Assembly (NCBI GenBank): GCA_031430575.1
Contig: JANPBT010000062.1
Span: 186,001-250,000, forward strand
Origin: JANMDS01 sp031430575
Lineage (GTDB): Bacteria > Pseudomonadota > Gammaproteobacteria > Burkholderiales > Casimicrobiaceae
Direction of reading: 5' to 3'
Length of the DNA: 64,000 bases
The notes below the pieces were generated by a model that worked only from the letters and a program-made list of their open reading frames with translations, was not told the origin of the DNA and ran no database searches. Both the position numbers and the translations under genes were made by a program. The stretch's first letter is position 1; each line of letters begins with the position of its first letter. Below are positions 51,767 to 59,010 of the stretch, piece by piece.

Positions 51767-54046
51767 GTGGAAAAACTTTTAGCGCTGCGGGCGAGTGCTG
51801 CGCGTGTGCCTTGGGGCATGATGGCATTTGCGTTGCTCGCGCTGTTATTTGCGATCCCGCTACTTACTTATAGCGGGCTTGATCCGGCATGGTCGACCAC
51901 CGGTGAGCGCGTTATCGCAAAAAATTGGTTTGGCGCACTCGGTGCGTGGCTCGGCGATATTGGCTTTAACGTCTTCGGGCGCGCGGCGTGGTTATTGCCG
52001 TTAGGGTTGGCAGCGATTGTGGTCGGTTTTTTCCGAAAGATGCAGCAGTCCGATATGCCACTGGTCGCGTTTGTCATGCGATTCATTGGCTTGGTGCTGG
52101 GCTGCATTGCATTGGCAGCGGTGTTTTCGTTGCGACTTTATAAAGGCGCTGAATCGCTACCCGCGGGCGCTGGCGGCATCATCGGCGGCACATTGGCAAA
52201 AATGCTGGTGCCTAAAATTACGTTTACGGGCGCGACACTCATTGCGATCGTTTCAAGCTTTTTTGCGCTTTCTTGGCTCTTTGGTTTTTCGTGGTTGCGT
52301 GTCGCCGAGCGGGTGGGTGGTTTTTTTGATCGCTTTTTTGGGAAGCAAAAAGAAAAGCGCCGTGAAGCCCGAGAGATCGCTGAAGACGTCGAAATTGGTC
52401 GCGAATTCACCCAAGAACGCGAGCAATTTGTAGCCCGCGAGCGCGTGCGCGTGGCTGAGCACGAGCCGATTCGGATCGAAGAGCCAATCTTAGAAGTGCC
52501 TATGGCGGCCAAAGCGATTAAGCGGATTGCGCGCGAAAAGCAAACTACGCTTTTCCAAGAATTTGCGTCGCCGCTGCCACCGCTTGAGCTGCTCAATCCG
52601 GCCACGCAGCAAGAATCGAGCGTCAACAAAGAAACGCTGGAATTCACCTCGCGCCTAATCGAGCGCAAGTTGGCTGAATTTAACGTGCCCGTCAAAGTGT
52701 TGGCTGCGCAGCCAGGCCCTGTCATTACCCGTTATGAAATCGAGCCTGATGTCGGTGTAAAAGGCTCCGCAATCGTGAACCTCGCTCGCGATCTGGCGCG
52801 CTCGATGAGTGTGGCTTCAGTGCGCGTTGTGGAGACCATTCCGGGTAAGTCTTGCATGGGTTTGGAAGTGCCTAACCCGAAGCGGCAAATGGTCGCATTG
52901 ATCGAGATTTTCAGCTCGGGGGCTTATGCCAATGATTCAAGCCCGCTGAGCTTAGCCATGGGCAAAGATATTTCGGGTAAGCCAGTGGCAGCCGATCTGG
53001 CAAAGATGCCCCATTGCTTGGTGGCCGGCACGACGGGTTCGGGCAAATCGGTTGCAATCAACGCGATGATTTTGTCGCTTCTGTTTAAGGCTGAGCCCTC
53101 AAAAGTGCGCTTGGTGATGATTGATCCCAAAATGCTTGAGCTCTCGGTCTACGAAGGTATTCCGCATTTGCTTTGCCCGGTGGTGACCGATATGAAATTG
53201 GCGTCGAACGCGCTCAACTGGTGCGTTGGCGAAATGGAGCGACGCTACAAACTGATGAGCGCGATGGGCGTGCGCAATTTGGCAGGGTTTAACGCCAAGA
53301 TTGAAAACGCCCGCGAGCGCGGTGAAACGCTGCTCAATCCGCTGTCGTTAACCCCCGATTCCCCCGAGCCGTTACAAACGCTGCCGATGATCGTGGTCGT
53401 CATCGATGAGCTTGCTGATCTTATGATGGTGGTCGGTAAGAAAATCGAGGAGCTCATTGCACGGCTCGCGCAGAAAGCGCGCGCCGCGGGCATTCACTTA
53501 ATTTTGGCTACGCAGCGACCAAGTGTGGACGTCATTACGGGTCTCATCAAGGCTAATATTCCGTCGCGGGTGGCATTTCAGGTTTCGTCGAAGATTGATT
53601 CGCGTACGATTCTCGATCAAATGGGCGCCGAAGCGCTGCTGGGGCAGGGCGATATGCTTTATATGCCCCCGGGCACGGGCTATCCGATCCGCGTTCACGG
53701 CGCTTTTGTGTCTGATGATGAAGTGCATCGCGTGGTTGAGCACTTGAAGATGACCGGCGCGCCGCAATACATCGAAGGTATTTTGGATGGCCCAGAAGCT
53801 GAGCTCGAAGCGATGGGCATTGGCGGTGAGGGTGGTGCTGGCGGTGGTGAAGCCGATCCGCTTTACGATCAAGCCGTTGAAATTGTGCTGAAAACGCGCC
53901 GTCCTTCGATCTCATTGGTGCAGCGCCATTTGCGCATTGGCTACAACCGGGCCGCGCGTCTGATTGAGCAAATGGAAGCAGCAGGCATGGTCTCGTCGAT
54001 GGGAAGCAATGGCAACCGGGAAGTGCTTGTCCCATCAAAAGAGTGA
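51767..54046 (+). CDS. ftsK: DNA translocase FtsK
   Basis: 759 residues. Four N-terminal membrane helices (about 15-185), a short charged linker, then the motor with Walker A AGTTGSGKSVAIN and Walker B VVVIDELADLM. The C-terminal gamma winged helix (SLVQRHLRIGYNRAARLIEQ) reads KOPS. The linker is shorter than in E. coli, as usual in betaproteobacteria. The start is GTG at 51767, 3 bases after accD. Confidence 0.96.
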   Translation: MEKLLALRASAARVPWGMMAFALLALLFAIPLLTYSGLDPAWSTTGERVIAKNWFGALGAWLGDIGFNVFGRAAWLLPLGLAAIVVGFFRKMQQSDMPLVAFVMRFIGLVLGCIALAAVFSLRLYKGAESLPAGAGGIIGGTLAKMLVPKITFTGATLIAIVSSFFALSWLFGFSWLRVAERVGGFFDRFFGKQKEKRREAREIAEDVEIGREFTQEREQFVARERVRVAEHEPIRIEEPILEVPMAAKAIKRIAREKQTTLFQEFASPLPPLELLNPATQQESSVNKETLEFTSRLIERKLAEFNVPVKVLAAQPGPVITRYEIEPDVGVKGSAIVNLARDLARSMSVASVRVVETIPGKSCMGLEVPNPKRQMVALIEIFSSGAYANDSSPLSLAMGKDISGKPVAADLAKMPHCLVAGTTGSGKSVAINAMILSLLFKAEPSKVRLVMIDPKMLELSVYEGIPHLLCPVVTDMKLASNALNWCVGEMERRYKLMSAMGVRNLAGFNAKIENARERGETLLNPLSLTPDSPEPLQTLPMIVVVIDELADLMMVVGKKIEELIARLAQKARAAGIHLILATQRPSVDVITGLIKANIPSRVAFQVSSKIDSRTILDQMGAEALLGQGDMLYMPPGTGYPIRVHGAFVSDDEVHRVVEHLKMTGAPQYIEGILDGPEAELEAMGIGGEGGAGGGEADPLYDQAVEIVLKTRRPSISLVQRHLRIGYNRAARLIEQMEAAGMVSSMGSNGNREVLVPSKE

Positions 54047-54077
54047 ACGGTTGCGTGCGCTTATGGTCGAAAACGCT

Positions 54078-54728
54078 ATGAAAAATACAAATACCTGCGG
54101 CGCAGATTTCGGCTTTTTTGGGCAAAAAGTGATCGTCATTTGTGGGTTTTTAGCCAGCGGGGTTGCTTGTGCGTCGCCGATTGATGATCTGCGCGCACTC
54201 ACCAAAGATCTGCGCACACTCTCGGGTGAATTTAGCCAAACGACGCAAGAAAAATCTGGCAAGCCCGGTAAAAATCTCTCTGGTACTTTCGCCATCGCGA
54301 CCGGGGGTAAGTTTCGCTTCGACTACGCCAAGCCTTACAAGCAAGTGCTGGTCAGCGATGGCTCAAAGTTTTCAACGTACGACGAAGATTTAGCGCAAAT
54401 GACCGTGCGCAAGCTCGATCAGAGCTTAGCGGCAACGCCGTTGGCCGTGCTCACCGGCGCTGCCAGCGTCGATAGCGTTTTTAAGCTTACCGAAGAAAAG
54501 CCAGCCGATGGTTTGAGCTGGGTTTCGGCTATGCCAAAGCAATCAGATGCTGCAGTGGGGGATTTGCGCTTCGGTTTGCAAGGTGCAACGTTAAAAGCGA
54601 TTGCGTGGAGCGATGCTTTCGGGCAGCGGATCACGATGAAATTCCCGACGATTACCAAAAATAGCGTGCTACCTGCGGCGCAGTTTTCTTTCACGCCTCC
54701 GACTGGCACTGATATCGTCGGTCAGTAG
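54078..54728 (+). CDS. lolA: Outer-membrane lipoprotein carrier protein LolA
   Basis: 216 residues. The signal peptide is cut near ASGVACA/SP. The body has LRTLSGEFSQTT and GKFRFDYAKPYKQ, typical of LolA, which ferries lipoproteins across the periplasm. ATG at 54078 or 54063. The repeat copy at 54090-54109 encodes NTCGADFG in the n-region of the signal peptide, an odd place. A second copy encodes LPAAQFS near the C-terminus. Follows ftsK and precedes rarA. Confidence 0.93.
   Translation: MKNTNTCGADFGFFGQKVIVICGFLASGVACASPIDDLRALTKDLRTLSGEFSQTTQEKSGKPGKNLSGTFAIATGGKFRFDYAKPYKQVLVSDGSKFSTYDEDLAQMTVRKLDQSLAATPLAVLTGAASVDSVFKLTEEKPADGLSWVSAMPKQSDAAVGDLRFGLQGATLKAIAWSDAFGQRITMKFPTITKNSVLPAAQFSFTPPTGTDIVGQ
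54090..54109 (+). repeat. R20 copy
   Basis: In the lolA signal peptide, encodes NTCGADF. Confidence 0.96.
54668..54687 (+). repeat. R20 copy
   Basis: In lolA, encodes LPAAQF. Confidence 0.9.
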
Positions 54729-54765
54729 CGCACATATAAGGGTGGCGGCACGTTAACATGCTGCT

Positions 54766-56079
54766 ATGAGCCCGCAAACTCCCGCGCAAAACCCGAGTAA
54801 ACCCCACGCTCCCCTCGCGGAGCAATTGCGCCCGCAACGCATCGCAGATGTCGTTGGCCAGCGCCATTTACTTTCTGAAGGCAAGCCACTCGCCGTTGCG
54901 CTTGCGCAGCGGGTGCCACATTCCCTTATTTTTTGGGGCCCGCCGGGTGTGGGCAAAACGACATTGGCAAGACTATTAGCGCATGCATTTGACGCCGATT
55001 TTATTGCGATTTCAGCGGTGATGGCGGGCATCAAAGATATTCGTGAAGCGGTCGAAAAAGCAAAATTTACCCGCGATCAACATAATCGGCGCACCATCAT
55101 GTTTGTCGATGAAGTCCATCGTTTCAATAAATCGCAGCAAGATGCTTTTCTGCCGTACGTTGAAGAAGGTCTGCTCGTCTTTATCGGGGCAACGACAGAA
55201 AACCCGAGCTTTGAAGTCAACTCCGCGTTACTCTCGCGCGCGCAGGTTTACGTGCTTGAACCGCTGGCGGATGATGATCTCGAAATTTTGCTTCAGCGCG
55301 CGCTGATTGCCCTCAAAACCGGGTATGAGATTACCGCGCCGGCGCGGGCGACGTTAATCGCTTACGCTGATGGTGATGCCAGGCGTTTCCTCAATCTTGT
55401 TGAGCAATTGCATCTCTATACCTGCGGCGCAGATTTGAAGGTTGTAGATGATGCCGTGATTGAAACTGTGCTCACCCGGGCGCTGCGCCGCTACGATAAA
55501 GGCGGTGAAAATTTCTACGATACGATTTCGGTGCTGCATAAAGCCGTGCGCGGCTCTGATCCAGATGCAGCGCTATATTGGTTTGCCCGCATGCTTGATG
55601 GCGGCTGCGATCCTCTTTATATTGGGCGGCGCATGATCCGTATGGCGAGCGAAGATATTGGCTTAGCCGATCCGCGCGCGCTTGAAATTACGCTCAATGC
55701 TGTGGCGGCTTATGAGCGATTAGGCTCGCCAGAGGGCGAGCTCGCGCTAGCGCAAGCGGTGATTTTTTTAGCGGTCGCGGCAAAAAGCAATGCCGTTTAC
55801 GTTGCGTTTAAACAAGTCAGTAAATTCATCGCCAACGACGGCACGCGCCCAGTGCCCACGCGCTTTCGAAATGCACCGACGAAGCTTATGAAAGATTTAG
55901 ACTACGGAAAAGGCTACCGCTACGCTCACAATGAAGCCGACGGCTATGCTGCCGGAGAAAAGTATCTGCCTGACGGAATGAAAGCCCAAGCCTGGTATGA
56001 ACCGACCGAGCGCGGGATGGAGGCGAAGATTAAAGAAAAGCTTGATGCGCTGCGGCGCAAAGATGAAAAAGGATCGTAG
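54766..56079 (+). CDS. rarA: Replication-associated recombination protein RarA (MgsA)
   Basis: 437 residues. Walker A is WGPPGVGKTT, Walker B MFVDEVHRFN, sensor 1 FIGATTENPSFEVN. The C-terminal tetramerisation domain has NAVYVAFKQ. Works at stalled forks. The order ftsK-lolA-rarA is common. A repeat copy encodes YTCGADLK. A repeat hairpin follows the stop. Confidence 0.96.
   Translation: MSPQTPAQNPSKPHAPLAEQLRPQRIADVVGQRHLLSEGKPLAVALAQRVPHSLIFWGPPGVGKTTLARLLAHAFDADFIAISAVMAGIKDIREAVEKAKFTRDQHNRRTIMFVDEVHRFNKSQQDAFLPYVEEGLLVFIGATTENPSFEVNSALLSRAQVYVLEPLADDDLEILLQRALIALKTGYEITAPARATLIAYADGDARRFLNLVEQLHLYTCGADLKVVDDAVIETVLTRALRRYDKGGENFYDTISVLHKAVRGSDPDAALYWFARMLDGGCDPLYIGRRMIRMASEDIGLADPRALEITLNAVAAYERLGSPEGELALAQAVIFLAVAAKSNAVYVAFKQVSKFIANDGTRPVPTRFRNAPTKLMKDLDYGKGYRYAHNEADGYAAGEKYLPDGMKAQAWYEPTERGMEAKIKEKLDALRRKDEKGS
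55417..55436 (+). repeat. R20 copy
   Basis: In rarA, encodes YTCGAD. Confidence 0.95.
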
Positions 56080-56096
56080 CCGCACCATCGATACGC

Positions 56097-56146
56097 TACC
56101 TGCGGCGCAGATTTGGCCAAAAAAGGCTAAATCTGCGCCGTAGGTA
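56097..56146 (+). repeat. Hairpin of two opposed repeat copies after rarA
   Basis: Arms 56097-56114 and 56129-56146 pair with one G-U, and inner bases GGCC/GGCT extend the stem to about 22 bp around an A6 loop. No T run follows, so it would be at best an mRNA 3'-end stabiliser or an inefficient terminator. Confidence 0.88.
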
Positions 56147-56257
56147 CGTGCTTATTTGCTGTCTCGCTAGGGGAAACCGCGAGGGCAAACCGTTGAACTC
56201 CAGACTTATACTCATTTGACGGTTGGGTTCAACCAATTCGCAATCAAGGAGATTTCA

Positions 56258-57508
56258 ATGAAGCATGCTTCGATAAACCTTTCTGTGCTGGCGGCTGCCG
56301 TCGTGGTGCTCAGCGCGGGCTGTGCAACCCATTCCGCTGGGCCACCGGTTGTAAAAGTGGGTGCTGCGGCGTCCGCGCCAGTCAAAGAAATGTGGCAACA
56401 AGGCCGCGACGCTGCCCAAGCAGCCTCGCCACTCGCACCGCTCGCCGGTAAGCTCACCGTGACGGCACCCGATGCCATTCCGCTCAATAAAATTTCGCTA
56501 CCACCAGGTTTTAAAGTCGAAGTGTGGGCTACCGGCATGCCGGGCGGCAGGGCGATGGCGCAGGGCGATAACGGCAAAATTTATATGGGCACGCGCGGTC
56601 TCGGGCGGGTCTATGAAGTCTCTGATAATGGCAACGCACGTACCAGTCGCGTGGTGATTGATAAACTCACCCAGCCTGCGGGCGTTGCCTATCGCAATGG
56701 CGCGTTGTATGTGATGGCGATCGATAAAGTATTGCGCTTTGACGGGATCACAACGAACCCATCTGTTGCGCCCGTTGATTTAACTGCTGCGTTTAATTTG
56801 CCAAAAGAGCAGCACCATAACTGGAAATACATTCGCTTCGGCCCTGACGATAAGCTTTACGTGCCGTTCGGCGCACCATGTAATATTTGCGAGCAGCCTC
56901 CAGAATACGCCCAGATCCGCCGCTACAACCCCGATGGCACTGGCATGGAAGTGCTCGCGCGTGGCGTGCGTAATTCAGTCGGCTTTGACTGGCATCCGGT
57001 CACTAAAGAGCTCTGGTTTACCAACCACGGGCGCGATTGGATGGGCGATGACTCACCCGACGATACGCTCAATAAAATTTCAAGCAGCGGCCAAAATTTT
57101 GGCTTTCCGTATTGCCACATGGGCACTTTAGGCGATAAAGATATTGTTAAAGATAATCCATGCGCAGGTGTCGCTAAGCCAGTTGCATTAATGGGCCCGC
57201 ACGCATCGGTGATGGGCGCACATTTCTACACCGGCGATATGTTTCCCGCTGAGTATAAAAATGCACTTTTTGTAGCGCGCAAAGGCTCTTGGAATCGCAC
57301 TATAAAAAATGGCTATGATGTCGTGGTTGTCCGCTCAAATGCCGATGGCAGCAATGCAAAATCCACGCCGTTTATGACGGGATTTGCAGATGCAGCGGCC
57401 AATACCTTTTGGGGGCGTCCTGCCTACATTTTGCAAATGAAAGATGGCTCAATGCTCGTCTCTGATGAGCAATTGGGGGCAATTTACCGCATTTCGTATG
57501 CGCGGTAG
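56258..57508 (+). CDS. Sorbosone dehydrogenase-like (PQQ-type sugar dehydrogenase fold) lipoprotein
   Basis: 416 residues. The signal ends at LSAGCAT, so it is a lipoprotein. The six-bladed propeller has LPPGFKVEVWATGMPGGR, GVRNSVGFDWHPVTKELWFTNHGRD (in part) and HYTG-like AHFYTGDMFP. Homologues are annotated L-sorbosone dehydrogenase. The substrate is unknown. AAGGAG precedes ATG at 56258. The cytochrome c encoded next could accept its electrons. Confidence 0.85.
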   Translation: MKHASINLSVLAAAVVVLSAGCATHSAGPPVVKVGAAASAPVKEMWQQGRDAAQAASPLAPLAGKLTVTAPDAIPLNKISLPPGFKVEVWATGMPGGRAMAQGDNGKIYMGTRGLGRVYEVSDNGNARTSRVVIDKLTQPAGVAYRNGALYVMAIDKVLRFDGITTNPSVAPVDLTAAFNLPKEQHHNWKYIRFGPDDKLYVPFGAPCNICEQPPEYAQIRRYNPDGTGMEVLARGVRNSVGFDWHPVTKELWFTNHGRDWMGDDSPDDTLNKISSSGQNFGFPYCHMGTLGDKDIVKDNPCAGVAKPVALMGPHASVMGAHFYTGDMFPAEYKNALFVARKGSWNRTIKNGYDVVVVRSNADGSNAKSTPFMTGFADAAANTFWGRPAYILQMKDGSMLVSDEQLGAIYRISYAR

Positions 57509-58103
57509 TTTTTCGTTTACAACGGCGATCGTGTCAATGCGCACGGCTGCCGTTGTTTTCGCGGTAATTTCTGCGCCACTGGCCGCGGCGCAGGCCGATG
57601 TGAAGGCTTTGCTTCCGGTTTGCGGCGCCTGTCATGGTGCTGATGGGCATGCGGTGATTGCGGGCATGCCTTCGCTGGCTGGGCAGCCAAAAGTTTTTTT
57701 GGAAAATTCCCTCGTGATGATCCGCGAGGGCATGCGCGACGTGCCGCAAATGAAAGGCATCATTGAAAAAATCACCGATCCGCAATTTGAAGCGCTCGCC
57801 AAGCATTACGCAGAGTTGCCAGTCAAAGCGAGCACTGGTATTTTCGATGCTGAGAGCGCCAAGCGCGGGGCTGAAGTTTCAAAAAATGGATTGTGTGGCT
57901 CCTGCCATTTGCCAAATTTTGTGGGGCAGCAGCAAATGCCCCGATTGGCGGGTCAGCGAGAAGATTTTCTAAGAGAAAATATGACCCAATTTCGCGACGG
58001 TAAAGCGCTCGGGCGCGACACGATGATGACGGGCGTGCTGCGCGGCATGACCGATGCCCAATTGAGCGATCTCGCGCATTACTTCGCAACCTTTAATCGA
58101 TAG
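57498..58103 (+). CDS. Di-haem cytochrome c (c4-like)
   Basis: About 201 residues. A signal peptide is followed by two haem-binding motifs, CGACH and CGSCH, each in a roughly 85-residue domain with a distal Met candidate. Periplasmic electron carrier. ATG at 57498 overlaps the previous gene; ATG at 57537 also gives a signal peptide. Likely partner of the preceding dehydrogenase. Confidence 0.88.
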   Translation: MRGSFSFTTAIVSMRTAAVVFAVISAPLAAAQADVKALLPVCGACHGADGHAVIAGMPSLAGQPKVFLENSLVMIREGMRDVPQMKGIIEKITDPQFEALAKHYAELPVKASTGIFDAESAKRGAEVSKNGLCGSCHLPNFVGQQQMPRLAGQREDFLRENMTQFRDGKALGRDTMMTGVLRGMTDAQLSDLAHYFATFNR

Positions 58104-58128
58104 CAGGTCGCTGCATCGTCATCGCGCG

Positions 58129-58161
58129 GGGAATGCGTAGGGATTGCGTAGGGATTGCGTC
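58129..58161 (+). repeat. 11-base tandem repeat, three units
   Basis: Three units of GGGAWTGCGTM, the first and last with one change each. Lies just after the cytochrome gene, before a dispersed-repeat copy. No function evident. Confidence 0.7.
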
Positions 58162-58181
58162 GCCACAGCAAATAACCTCGC

Positions 58182-58201
58182 AATACCTGCGGCGCAGATT
58201 T
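58182..58201 (+). repeat. R20 copy
   Basis: Intergenic, before the rpsO promoter. Confidence 0.97.
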
Positions 58202-58286
58202 GCCTTAATTTGCGCCTTCCTAAGCACAAAAAGTTTTTTGGGTATGTCAGCGCCGATTCAGAGAACAGCGTCGCAGGTGTTTTGTA

Positions 58287-58316
58287 TTCACCTAAACCAG
58301 AAAAATGCAGTACAAT
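58287..58316 (+). promoter_or_regulatory. Probable sigma-70 promoter of rpsO
   Basis: TTCACC (58287-58292) and TACAAT (58311-58316) are 18 bases apart. The -10 matches five of six consensus bases, the -35 four of six. Gives a leader of about 90 bases before rpsO, room for S15 autoregulation. Confidence 0.5.
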
Positions 58317-58414
58317 CATGGGCTTGCCACAAAAAACAGCGCTCGAAAGCGTTGTTTGTAAATGTCGGCAATGTACTGCGACTCATCTCTAACCCTTTGA
58401 TTTAGGAATACAAA

Positions 58415-58684
58415 ATGGCACTTACCGCCGAACAATCCGCGAAAGTCATCGCGGAGCACGCACGAGGCAAGGGCGACACTGGCTCCCCCGAAGTCCAAGT
58501 TGCGCTGCTCACCACCCGTATTAATGGTCTTTCTGGTCACTTTAAGGCCAATATGAAAGATCATCATTCCCGTCGCGGCTTGATCGCGATGGTCAATCAG
58601 CGCCGCAGTTTGCTTAAGTATTTGGCGCGCATCGATATTCCGCGCTACCGCGCGTTGATCGAGAAATTAGGATTGCGTAAGTAA
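58415..58684 (+). CDS. rpsO: Small ribosomal subunit protein S15
   Basis: 89 residues, full length. Typical segments are GDTGSPEVQVALLTTRINGL and HHSRRGLIAMVNQRR. Binds 16S rRNA early in 30S assembly. The rpsO-pnp order is conserved. Followed by a strong terminator, so pnp has its own leader or depends on read-through. Confidence 0.99.
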   Translation: MALTAEQSAKVIAEHARGKGDTGSPEVQVALLTTRINGLSGHFKANMKDHHSRRGLIAMVNQRRSLLKYLARIDIPRYRALIEKLGLRK

Positions 58685-58753
58685 TGCATCGCGTCGCGCG
58701 TATGAACTGGAGTGTCGCCCGGTTCGTGCCCGCAGCGCGTGCATCGTAGTCAA

Positions 58754-58790
58754 AAAAAAGCCGCATTGAGTAAATCAAAGCGGCTTTTTT
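58754..58790 (+). terminator. Rho-independent terminator after rpsO
   Basis: AAAAAAGCCGC (58754-58764) pairs with GCGGCTTTTTT (58780-58790) around a 15-base loop; the T run continues the signal. Bidirectional in form. Confidence 0.88.
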
Positions 58791-58844
58791 GTTTCTGTTT
58801 TTGTAGCGATGTTGAAGAAGTGTTGGTTTTTATTGAGGTACGTG

Positions 58845-58907
58845 CGAGGCAGGCAGCTTGATGAAGTAGATTTGATTCTTAAAAATCTTCTTCATCAAGT
58901 TGCCTCG
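58845..58907 (+). promoter_or_regulatory. Long hairpin in the pnp leader, probable RNase III/PNPase control site
   Basis: CGAGGCA (58845-58851) pairs with TGCCTCG (58901-58907), and CTTGATGAAG (58857-58866) with CTTCATCAAG (58890-58899). In E. coli a leader stem of pnp is cut by RNase III and then used by PNPase to repress its own synthesis. The position here fits, and the equivalence is inferred. Confidence 0.6.
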
Positions 58908-59010
58908 TGAAGCGAAAAAGTGATGGCATCGCGTTGGCGATGCTGCGCCCGTGGGGAGCCCACCGCCGTGCCTTTTTGTTGATTAGAAATGTCAAAAAGG
59001 AAAATAATTC

